Positions 27,960 to 35,396 of a stretch of 47,009 nucleotides of DNA are shown one piece after another. Positions within the stretch are counted from its first letter, which is position 1. Each line of letters starts with the position of its first letter. Made by a program: the position numbers and the translations under genes. The stretch comes from a virus: the IMG/VR virus record IMGVR_UViG_3300032050_009006, positions 1 through 47,009 of that record, one strand, 5' to 3'. The notes below the pieces were generated by a model. The model was not told the origin of the DNA, searched no databases, and worked only from the letters and a program-made list of their open reading frames with translations.

Positions 27960-28127
27960 TTAATTCTTTTTGTTAATCTGATGAAAGGTTTTCATCAATT
28001 TTAAACTGTCCTTGTAGTTCTTTTCAAGACGGTCCAATTCTTTTTCGTCAACAACAGACTCCAACGCTTTATTATAAGCGTCCTCAGATTCTCTTATTAA
28101 TTTTTCTATTGTTTTAAGTAATTTCAT
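27960..28127 (-). CDS. Small charged coiled-coil protein, 55 residues
   Basis: A complete minus-strand frame from ATG (28127) to TAA (27960). The protein begins MKLLKTIEKLIRESEDAYNK, continues with a Glu/Lys-rich amphipathic helix (EKELDRLEKNYKDSLKLM) and ends NKKN. Length, charge pattern and codon use look genuine. It is the only leftward gene between the LamG genes and the second glycosyltransferase block. TATTTATA lies four bases upstream of the start. It may be a small regulator or adaptor. Function unknown. Confidence 0.6.
   Translation of the reverse strand: MKLLKTIEKLIRESEDAYNKALESVVDEKELDRLEKNYKDSLKLMKTFHQINKKN
27979..28002 (+). terminator. Intrinsic terminator of the LamG operon
   Basis: Stem TGATGAAA (27979-27986) and TTTCATCA (27990-27997) with loop GGT, followed by ATTTT. 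It lies 22 bases after the stop of LamG paralogue 3 and inside the 3' part of the small minus-strand gene. The stem is AT-rich, so strength is uncertain. Confidence 0.45.
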
Positions 28128-28227
28128 TTACTATAAATATTTCCATATAAATATAAAGTACAAACAATTCTTTATATTCACTTCATTAGGTAAAAACTTA
28201 TATTCTTTTATAAATGGAATTTTTATA
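28128..28227. promoter_or_regulatory. Divergent control region with two TATAAATA strings
   Basis: TATAAATA occurs on the plus strand at 28132-28139 and 28146-28153; this is the T4 late promoter -10 consensus and would read toward the glycosyltransferase gene at 28228. Read on the minus strand the first copy is TATTTATA, four bases before the small gene at 28127. The region therefore probably serves both directions. Confidence 0.4.
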
Positions 28228-29493
28228 ATGAAACCTAAGAAAAACTCAAAAATTTTTGTACAGATTGCGTCCTATCGTGACCCACAACTGATTCCAACAA
28301 TTAAGAACATGTTGGAAAACGCTAAGAACCCCCAAAACATTACCATTGGTATTGCAAGACAATTTCATCCTGATGATAAATTTGATGATTTATCTGAATA
28401 TGAAAATGACGATAGATTCAGAATCTTAAATATTCCTTATCAAGAAGCTGAAGGTGTTTGTTGGGCGAGACACTTAGTTCAACAACTATATAAAGACGAA
28501 GCATATACACTTCAAATTGACTCACATATGAGGTTTGCACCTGATTGGGATGAAGAAATGATTAACATGGTTAAACAACTTCAAAAGAAAGGACATAAGA
28601 AACCATTACTTACAGGATATGTGTCATCATTTGACCCTGACAATGACCCAGCGGGTAGGGTACAAGAGCCTTGGAGAATGGCGTTTGATAGATTTATTCC
28701 TGAAGGTGCGGTATTCTTCTTACCTGAGACAATTCCAAATTGGAGAGAGATGACAGAACCAGTACCAGCAAGATTCTATTCCGCACACTACTGTTTTACC
28801 TTAGGACAATTCTCAAAAGAAGTTCAACACAATCCGCACTACTATTTTCACGGTGAAGAAATTTCAATTTCAGCAAGAGCTTACACTTGTGGATATGACT
28901 TATTCCACCCACATAAAGTATTGATTTGGCACGAATATACTCGTAAGGGTAGAACCAAACAATGGGATGATGATAAAGAATGGGTTAGAAGAAATAATCA
29001 AGCGCACTTATTGAATAGAAAACTATTTGGTATGGACGGAGAAGTTCAAGAAGGACATGATGGTCCTTATGGATTCGGAACTACAAGAACATTAAGAGAT
29101 TACGAAAAATATGCGGGTCTTATTTTTCAAAAAAGAGCTGTACAACAATACACCTTAGATAAAAAGTATCCACCAAATCCGCAAGAATTTGAAAGTGAAG
29201 AAAAATGGTTAGAAAGTTTTGCTAGCATATTTAAACATTGTATTGATGTTAATTATGGCTCGGTACCTGAAAAAGATTATGATTTTTGGGTTGTTGCGTT
29301 CCACAATGAACAGGATGAAACAATATATAGAAAAGACGCTGATAAATCTGAAATTAACCAAATGATGAATGACCCTGATGGATATTGTAAAGTATGGAGA
29401 GAGTTCCAAACGGCACATAAACCAAAGTATTGGGTTGTTTGGCCTCACTCAGAATCTAAAGGATGGTGTGAAAGAATAACTGGCAATTTATAG
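28228..29493 (+). CDS. Skp1-hydroxyproline GlcNAc-transferase family glycosyltransferase
   Basis: 421 residues. The opening FVQIASYRDPQLIPTIKNML, the ITIGIARQF strand, YTLQIDSHMRF (DxH Asp98-His100) and YFHGEEISISARAYTCGYDLFHP match the GlcNAc-transferase family (Pfam GLcNAc), whose known eukaryotic member adds GlcNAc to hydroxyproline of Skp1. It is a GT-A enzyme that would use UDP-GlcNAc. The region after about residue 270 is an extension of roughly 150 residues (KDYDFWVVAFHNEQD, WVVWPHSESKGW). The window also has a prolyl-hydroxylase-like enzyme (4034-4633) and many Thr-Pro repeats, a suggestive pairing. First gene of the plus-strand glycosyltransferase block. Confidence 0.82.
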   Translation: MKPKKNSKIFVQIASYRDPQLIPTIKNMLENAKNPQNITIGIARQFHPDDKFDDLSEYENDDRFRILNIPYQEAEGVCWARHLVQQLYKDEAYTLQIDSHMRFAPDWDEEMINMVKQLQKKGHKKPLLTGYVSSFDPDNDPAGRVQEPWRMAFDRFIPEGAVFFLPETIPNWREMTEPVPARFYSAHYCFTLGQFSKEVQHNPHYYFHGEEISISARAYTCGYDLFHPHKVLIWHEYTRKGRTKQWDDDKEWVRRNNQAHLLNRKLFGMDGEVQEGHDGPYGFGTTRTLRDYEKYAGLIFQKRAVQQYTLDKKYPPNPQEFESEEKWLESFASIFKHCIDVNYGSVPEKDYDFWVVAFHNEQDETIYRKDADKSEINQMMNDPDGYCKVWREFQTAHKPKYWVVWPHSESKGWCERITGNL

Positions 29494-29509
29494 TTTATAC
29501 CCTATAATA

Positions 29510-30349
29510 ATGATAACATTTTATGATGAATATGTTCAAGGATTGTCGGGTGGGCATTTTTCAACGTTCAGAAAAAATTTAGGTAATAAATTATTTATTT
29601 ACGGTGTAAGTAGAGTTGCGTCAGATATATTAGATTATGATTTAATTTTACCACCAAACCCATTAATAAGACGGGAGTTAACTAGTGTGGGTAATTATGT
29701 AAATGAAAAATTTCCCTTTGGAAGTTTGACGGGTAGAAAAAGAGTTGAGTCTCCAACAAAAACTATGGACGACATTGACCTTTTTAATTTTAACGGATTG
29801 GAAGGTTTTATTAATCAATTTAATAATCATCATATTGAAGTGGTAGGATACTTTACAAAATATGATTATATCAAACCATATAAAGAAAAAATTCGTTCTT
29901 ATTATTCAAGTTTGGTTAGACCAAAACGTAATAATAATGATATGGTCATCATGCTAAGAAACAGTAGAGACGATGCTAGATTTGTATTACCGGATGACTA
30001 TTATATTAATATTTTAGAAAATGAGTCATTTGATAAGTTATATGTTGGTTACGACCATTTATATAAACATCAAAGTCTAATCAGTAAAATTGAAAAATAT
30101 AATCCGATTTATTTGGAGTCAGGAATCTTGGATATTTTCTCAGAGATAACATCGTTCAATAAAATTGTTGCTTGTCAAGGAACATTTTCATTTTGGGCAA
30201 GTTTTTTATCAAACGCAGATAAAATATATTGGCCAACAACTAACGATGGTCCCAATTCAAACAATGAAGTTTTTGCACAATTTGTTAACTTAAAGGTTGA
30301 TGACGAAGACCGATACACTTTTGTACCAATTAATAACATATATACATGA
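29510..30349 (+). CDS. Putative glycosyltransferase, GT11 (fucosyltransferase)-like C-terminus
   Basis: 279 residues. The C-terminal part has CQGTFSFWASFLSNADKIYWP, like the SNSTFSWWAAYL motif of alpha-1,2-fucosyltransferases (GT11) and related GT-B enzymes. The N-terminal part (IYGVSRVASDILDYDLILPP) is consistent with a GT-B acceptor domain but lacks an obvious named motif. No membrane segment. It ends with a 4-bp overlap with the GT10 gene, so they are probably translated together. The donor is likely GDP-fucose if the GT11 reading is right. Confidence 0.6.
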   Translation: MITFYDEYVQGLSGGHFSTFRKNLGNKLFIYGVSRVASDILDYDLILPPNPLIRRELTSVGNYVNEKFPFGSLTGRKRVESPTKTMDDIDLFNFNGLEGFINQFNNHHIEVVGYFTKYDYIKPYKEKIRSYYSSLVRPKRNNNDMVIMLRNSRDDARFVLPDDYYINILENESFDKLYVGYDHLYKHQSLISKIEKYNPIYLESGILDIFSEITSFNKIVACQGTFSFWASFLSNADKIYWPTTNDGPNSNNEVFAQFVNLKVDDEDRYTFVPINNIYT

Positions 30350-31341
30350 AAAAAACTATAAAATTATCTAGAGCTAGTTTCCCTGGTGTTGGAAATTTTT
30401 CTTGGATGAATTACTTTGTAAACATCCTAAATAAAAAATATAATGTTGTGATTGACGCAATCAATCCGGACATTGTAATCTATACTAATCAATTTTATCG
30501 TGAAAACGAATTAGATTATTACACAAATGAAACTGTAAGAGGTATTCATCAATATGATGATTCTATTAAAAAAGTTTTTATTAGTGGTGAAGCTAGACCC
30601 GATTTTAACGCACATTTAAATAAAGGTGATAACTATTATGTTTTAGGTTATGAACATATTGATAATGAGAGATATCTTAGGTTCCCAACTTTAGTATTAG
30701 ATGCTTTTGTTTTACATAATGAAGGAGGAATGTTTGACACACCATTTGATTGGTTAACCAAAAAAAGGGACGGGTCGAAGATACTCGAAAGTAAAAAACA
30801 TTTTTGTAGTATAGTCCAATCAAGCAACAATCCCGACAGAGAAAAATTGTTTGATTTGATTCAAGAGAAACATTTCATTAAATCATCAGGACCTTGGCGT
30901 AGAACAGTTCCCGACGAAGAAACACTAAACCCTTATCAATACCACAATTATTCAAACAAAGAATACATGGGTAGAATTGATGGACTAACATATAGGGATA
31001 AGATTAATTTTTTCTCTGACACAGTGTTTAACATTGCCTACCAATTTACAAATACTGATAATTTAACTCAAGAAAAAATTATACACGCTTACGCAGCAAA
31101 TACAATACCATTATTTTATGGTAATCAATATATTGAGGAAGAAGGATTTAATCCTAAATCTTTTATTAACTGTCACAAATTTGAAAGTTTTGAAAGTTTA
31201 GTTGAATTTTTAGATGAGTTATATAAAGATAATGATAGATTAAAATCATATTTTGAAGAACCAATTTTTGTTGATAATAAATTACCAATTTATTTTAATG
31301 AGGATTACATTTTGAATTTTTTTAGTAAAATTATTGAGTAG
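30346..31341 (+). CDS. GT10 fucosyltransferase-like protein
   Basis: 331 residues. KKVFISGEARPDFN, HFCSIVQSSNNPDREKLFDLIQ, IKSSGPWRR and TQEKIIHAYAANTIPLFYGN with EEGFNPKSFINCHKF follow the order of the alpha-1,3/4-fucosyltransferase (GT10) family; the T-x-E-K-I helix is the donor-binding signature. Soluble, without the C-terminal amphipathic repeat seen in Helicobacter enzymes. A fucose added to a glycan chain in the same cluster is the expected role. Confidence 0.8.
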   Translation: MKKTIKLSRASFPGVGNFSWMNYFVNILNKKYNVVIDAINPDIVIYTNQFYRENELDYYTNETVRGIHQYDDSIKKVFISGEARPDFNAHLNKGDNYYVLGYEHIDNERYLRFPTLVLDAFVLHNEGGMFDTPFDWLTKKRDGSKILESKKHFCSIVQSSNNPDREKLFDLIQEKHFIKSSGPWRRTVPDEETLNPYQYHNYSNKEYMGRIDGLTYRDKINFFSDTVFNIAYQFTNTDNLTQEKIIHAYAANTIPLFYGNQYIEEEGFNPKSFINCHKFESFESLVEFLDELYKDNDRLKSYFEEPIFVDNKLPIYFNEDYILNFFSKIIE

Positions 31342-31342
31342 T

Positions 31343-32020
31343 ATGAAACATATATCATTTAGTCTTTTTGGTTATGACCCAAAATATTATGTTGGGGCTG
31401 AAAAAAATATAATAATTAATAAGGAATTGTTACCTGATTGGACAACAGTCATTTATTATCACCCCGAAAATATATTACAAGGTTATGTTGAAAAACTTAC
31501 TGAAATGGGCGCAGTAATGATTGATGTTTCCAAAATTAAATTAGGTGAAAAAGAATCAATACATTTTCCATATTTTTGGAGATTTTTTTCTTTCTTACAA
31601 GATATTCCAACAATTGTGAGAGATTTAGATAGTAGAATATCTGAAAGAGAAGTTCAATATATTAGAATATGGGAACAAAGTAATGAAGATTATTTTATTA
31701 TCAGAGACCACCCGTGGCACGCACCCGTGCCAAGTGGTTTGTTTGGAATCAAAAGAAAAATAAATAAGTTTGAAGAACACTTTATACAATTCGTTAATAC
31801 GTCTGACTTAAGGTGGGGAACAGACCAAGAAATTTTACATCAGTATATCAATAATATTGATAAATCCAATGTTTTATATTTTGGTTTTGATAAACAAGAC
31901 ACATACATACCAAGAGACAATCAAGATTTTTTTATTGGTATACAATTAGACGAAAACGATGAACCAACAAAACCGAGTGGTGTTAAGTGTTTGGAATTTT
32001 TAAAAGAATTAAATTTATAA
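31343..32020 (+). CDS. Putative GT-A glycosyltransferase (DLDSR motif)
   Basis: 225 residues from ATG 31343; an upstream in-frame TTG at 31334 overlaps the preceding stop and is less likely. TIVRDLDSRISEREV carries the metal-binding DxD, and RDHPWHAPVPSGLFGIKR and WGTDQEILHQYI are typical of small glycosyltransferases and glycosyltransferase-like proteins. The exact family is not clear to me. One base lies between the upstream stop and this ATG, and four bases separate it from the next gene. Confidence 0.62.
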   Translation: MKHISFSLFGYDPKYYVGAEKNIIINKELLPDWTTVIYYHPENILQGYVEKLTEMGAVMIDVSKIKLGEKESIHFPYFWRFFSFLQDIPTIVRDLDSRISEREVQYIRIWEQSNEDYFIIRDHPWHAPVPSGLFGIKRKINKFEEHFIQFVNTSDLRWGTDQEILHQYINNIDKSNVLYFGFDKQDTYIPRDNQDFFIGIQLDENDEPTKPSGVKCLEFLKELNL

Positions 32021-32023
32021 ATA

Positions 32024-32761
32024 ATGAAATACTGTTTTACAACTTTAGCGGTAAATGAACCGTACGAATCAATTACACCATCTTTCTATAAAGAACTAAG
32101 GGATAATACAACCGAATGTGAATTTTTTATTACAACCACAAATCATGAACTTCAAAATCAGGGTAATAGAATACACACCAAAGTAATAAACCCACCATTA
32201 TATGATTCTCGAGGTGGGTTCAATTTTAATTTAAATTTAAAAGTATTGTCTTTAAAACATATTTTGGAACACCAAAAAATAACAGGAGATAAACCTGAGT
32301 ATATTATTTTTACTGATGGTGATTGGAGAATGCATAATGGATTTTCAGAAGAAAAAATATTGAACATGTTGTCTTACATGGAAAAAGATGGTTTAGATTT
32401 TTTATTCGAAAGACCCGCTCCAATCGGACCACATAAAAAAGAACCCGAACAAAGTTTTTTCAAAGATAAACTGTACGATTATGATGTTTTTGAACACAAC
32501 AAATGGGATGAAGCACACGTTGTTAATGAACAATTCTTGGTATTCAAAAATAATTGGAAGTTTAAATTTTTTGTTCAAAGATGGGAACAATTTTTATGGT
32601 ATAGTATAGCTAATGATATCAGAAATTATCCAGATGGTTTTGAAATAGGAATTTCAGCTTTAGAAGCTGAAATGAAATATGCATATCAAGGTTATTTTAA
32701 TTTGATTCAAAATTGTTTTTCTTTTTATACTAAACTCGGCGATTTTCACACAAGATTTTAA
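32024..32761 (+). CDS. Putative GT-A glycosyltransferase (TDGDW motif)
   Basis: 245 residues. IIFTDGDWRMHNGF gives a DxD-like metal site, and AHVVNEQFLVFKNNWKFKFF the acceptor side. The start MKYCFTTLAVNEPY is typical of small phage glycosyltransferases. Family assignment is by motif only. Its stop codon overlaps the next ATG by one base (TAATG). Confidence 0.6.
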   Translation: MKYCFTTLAVNEPYESITPSFYKELRDNTTECEFFITTTNHELQNQGNRIHTKVINPPLYDSRGGFNFNLNLKVLSLKHILEHQKITGDKPEYIIFTDGDWRMHNGFSEEKILNMLSYMEKDGLDFLFERPAPIGPHKKEPEQSFFKDKLYDYDVFEHNKWDEAHVVNEQFLVFKNNWKFKFFVQRWEQFLWYSIANDIRNYPDGFEIGISALEAEMKYAYQGYFNLIQNCFSFYTKLGDFHTRF

Positions 32762-33687
32762 TGAAGTCAAAAATAGTTACAGGGTATTGGATGGATGTTG
32801 AGGGGTATCCATTTCAAGGAACAAGAGCAAGTAGAAAACCAAGATATTGGGGTTCGTTAATTAGTCATTGTCGCGGTATAAATTTACCAATAATTTGCTA
32901 TACCCAAAAAAAAAATCAAGAAGAATTATTAAGTTTAAAAAACACACATAATTTAGACAATCTTGAAATTAAAATTCTTGAGCTTACTGATATGAAACTT
33001 CACAAAGAAATTAGCATTGTTAGAGATAAGAATTTTGAAAACAATGGTCTTGATGGTAGAGGTACTGAAATAATGTGGGGAAAGTTTCAAGTCTTGGAAC
33101 AGGAACTTGATGGTTTTGACCGAGTATATTGGGTTGATATAGGCTTACAACATCCTGGTATCTTTCCTTGGCGTTATTGTGTTCCATTTGGTGATAAATC
33201 ATACCACAGTGGTAATGGACCTTTAGCTTGGCAACACAATGAAATGTTACAATACGATTTTACTAAATTATTTAACACGAAAATATTTGAAAAATTGAAT
33301 GATATTTGTGATAATAAAATTGTTACACTTGTTGGTTCTAACGCACAAACTAGCTATGAATTCAAACAACATGGGATTATAGATTATGATATTGTAAGAG
33401 ATTTTCCAATAGGTGGATTAATTGGTGGTGACACAATACAACTCAAAAAATATATTGAAGAATTTTGGAAATTATCTGTTGAAGTATTAAAACACAATTT
33501 TTTATGTACTGAAGAATCTATTATGAAAGTAGTTTATGATTTATTTGATAAAAATCACTTGTTAGATTTTTTATTTGACGTTCATCAAACAAATCAACAC
33601 GACGAATTTCATTTTGAAATGTGGAATAAAAGTTGGAATAAACCCAAACCTTTATACATGGTTTGGCATGATATATTACAATATTAA
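32761..33687 (+). CDS. HtrL/YibB-like putative glycosyltransferase
   Basis: 308 residues. SKIVTGYWMDVEG at the start, RVYWVDIGLQHPGIFP with a WxDxG motif, and IGGLIGGDTIQLKKYI and FLCTEESIMKVVYD are the recurring blocks of the HtrL/YibB (WlaTC) group found in polysaccharide clusters. The next gene has an N-terminal domain of the same kind (YWIDAGITNTI, FGGPKHVF, GTEESIFSIMLY), so the two are paralogues. The enzymatic activity of this group is poorly defined. Confidence 0.7.
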   Translation: MKSKIVTGYWMDVEGYPFQGTRASRKPRYWGSLISHCRGINLPIICYTQKKNQEELLSLKNTHNLDNLEIKILELTDMKLHKEISIVRDKNFENNGLDGRGTEIMWGKFQVLEQELDGFDRVYWVDIGLQHPGIFPWRYCVPFGDKSYHSGNGPLAWQHNEMLQYDFTKLFNTKIFEKLNDICDNKIVTLVGSNAQTSYEFKQHGIIDYDIVRDFPIGGLIGGDTIQLKKYIEEFWKLSVEVLKHNFLCTEESIMKVVYDLFDKNHLLDFLFDVHQTNQHDEFHFEMWNKSWNKPKPLYMVWHDILQY

Positions 33688-33688
33688 T

Positions 33689-35365
33689 ATGAGTAACGTA
33701 ACAGTTGTAACAGGACTTTGGAATATTAAACGTGACGAACTTGGTGAAGGATGGTCAAGGACATTTCAACATTATTTGGATAAATTTGACCAATTATTAC
33801 AAATTGAAAACAATATGATTATTTTTGGTGAACCCGAATTAGAATCATTTGTTTTTGAAAGAAGAGATAGGTCAAATACACAATTCATTACAAGAGATAA
33901 GGAATGGTTCAAACAAACTGTTCCTTATGATAAAATACAAGAGATTAGAAATAATCCTGATTGGTTTGGACAAGCTGGTTGGTTACAAGATTCAACACAA
34001 GCAAAACTTGAGTGGTATAATCCTTTGGTAATGTCCAAAATGTTCTTGATGAATGATGCAAGAATTATGGACCAATTTAACTCACAACATCTTTATTGGA
34101 TTGATGCTGGTATTACAAACACAATTCATCCAGGATATTTTACGCACGATAAAATACAAAACAAATTACCTGAGGTTTTTGATAAGTTTGGTTTTGTTGC
34201 GTTTCCATATGATGCAAACAACGAAATTCATGGATTCTCATATCCTAAAATAAATTCATATGCTGGTGATGAAGTTAAGTTAGTATGTAGAGGTGGATTA
34301 TTTGGCGGACCAAAACACGTATTTTCAGATATTAACGGAATATATTACAACATATTATCCGAGACACTAAGAAGTGGATACATGGGTACCGAAGAATCAA
34401 TCTTTAGTATTATGTTATATAAACATAGTGATATGATTGATTATGTTGAAATTGAAGGTAACGGGTTAATTTCAAAGTTCTGTGAAGATTTAAAAAATGA
34501 TACATACGAAGTTAAAAATATATCAGGTAAAAAATCATTAAACAAAGATTTAAACATTAATAATTCAGCTCTTTATGTTATAACATTTAATAGTCCAAAA
34601 CAATTTGAGACATTGATTGAGTCTATGATTCAATACGACAGAAACTTTTTGGATAGACCAAAAAAATATCTATTGGATAATTCATCAGATTTAGAAACAA
34701 CTGAAAGATATATTGAGTTATGTAATGAGTTTGGTTTTGAACACATTAAGAAAGATAATTTAGGTATCTGTGGTGGTAGACAATTTATTGCCGAACATGC
34801 CGATGAAAACAATTTTGATTTTTATTTCTTCTTTGAGGATGACATGTTCTTTTTTCCAAAGAAAGGTGAAGTTTGTAAAAACGGATTCAATAGAACTGTA
34901 AATAATTTGTATATTAATTCATTAGAGATTACTAAGAAAGAAGACCTTGATTTCTTAAAAATGAATTACACCGAGTTTTATGGTGACAACGGAACTCAAT
35001 GGTCATGGTATAATGTACCACAACATATTAGAGAAGAATTTTGGCCAAACAAACCAAATTTACCTGTGATGGGTTTAGACCCAAATGCACCAAAAACCAA
35101 CTTTAATAAAATATTAACATATAAAGGTATTCCATACGCTTTGGGTGATGTTTATTATTGTAATTGGCCACAAGTGGTTACAAAATATGGTAATCAAAAA
35201 ATGTTTTTAGAAACAAAATGGGCCAGACCTTTTGAACAAACTTGGATGAGTTTCATATATCAGGAAACAAAAAAAGGTAATATAAACCCTGGATTGTTAT
35301 TGTTAACACCAACCGAACATGACCGATTTGATTTTTATGACGGTTCTTTAAGAAAAGAATCATAA
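33689..35365 (+). CDS. HtrL/YibB-like domain fused to a GT2 domain
   Basis: 558 residues from ATG 33689, one base after the previous stop; the open frame begins earlier inside the upstream gene, but MSNVTVVTGLWNI matches the family start. Residues 1-290 are HtrL/YibB-like (GLWNIKRDE, LYWIDAGITN, CRGGLFGGPKHV, MGTEESIFSIM). Residues 325-558 are a GT-A/GT2-like domain: ALYVITFNSPKQFETLIES, LGICGGRQFIAEHA, and the DxD motif FFFEDDMFF. So it is probably bifunctional and may extend a glycan begun by its paralogue. Last gene of the plus-strand glycosyltransferase block. Confidence 0.72.
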   Translation: MSNVTVVTGLWNIKRDELGEGWSRTFQHYLDKFDQLLQIENNMIIFGEPELESFVFERRDRSNTQFITRDKEWFKQTVPYDKIQEIRNNPDWFGQAGWLQDSTQAKLEWYNPLVMSKMFLMNDARIMDQFNSQHLYWIDAGITNTIHPGYFTHDKIQNKLPEVFDKFGFVAFPYDANNEIHGFSYPKINSYAGDEVKLVCRGGLFGGPKHVFSDINGIYYNILSETLRSGYMGTEESIFSIMLYKHSDMIDYVEIEGNGLISKFCEDLKNDTYEVKNISGKKSLNKDLNINNSALYVITFNSPKQFETLIESMIQYDRNFLDRPKKYLLDNSSDLETTERYIELCNEFGFEHIKKDNLGICGGRQFIAEHADENNFDFYFFFEDDMFFFPKKGEVCKNGFNRTVNNLYINSLEITKKEDLDFLKMNYTEFYGDNGTQWSWYNVPQHIREEFWPNKPNLPVMGLDPNAPKTNFNKILTYKGIPYALGDVYYCNWPQVVTKYGNQKMFLETKWARPFEQTWMSFIYQETKKGNINPGLLLLTPTEHDRFDFYDGSLRKES

Positions 35366-35381
35366 AAAACAAACATTTGAT

Positions 35382-35389
35382 TATTTATA
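35382..35389 (+). promoter_or_regulatory. TATTTATA box before the Thr-Pro-rich structural gene
   Basis: TATTTATA lies seven bases before the ATG at 35397 in the 31-bp gap after the glycosyltransferase block. Same string as before 40214 and 42668. Confidence 0.35.
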
Positions 35390-35396
35390 ATATAAT

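Noticed and set aside
28146-28153. T4-type late promoter TATAAATA on the plus strand
   Set aside because: Perfect string but 75 bases from the next gene, one of two copies, and no other rightward structural gene here has TATAAATA in that orientation. Kept only as part of a control-region entry.
33575-33688. Earlier start for the HtrL-GT2 gene inside the previous gene
   Set aside because: The upstream 38 codons overlap a well-supported gene, and MSNVTVVTG at 33689 matches the family start one base after the preceding stop.
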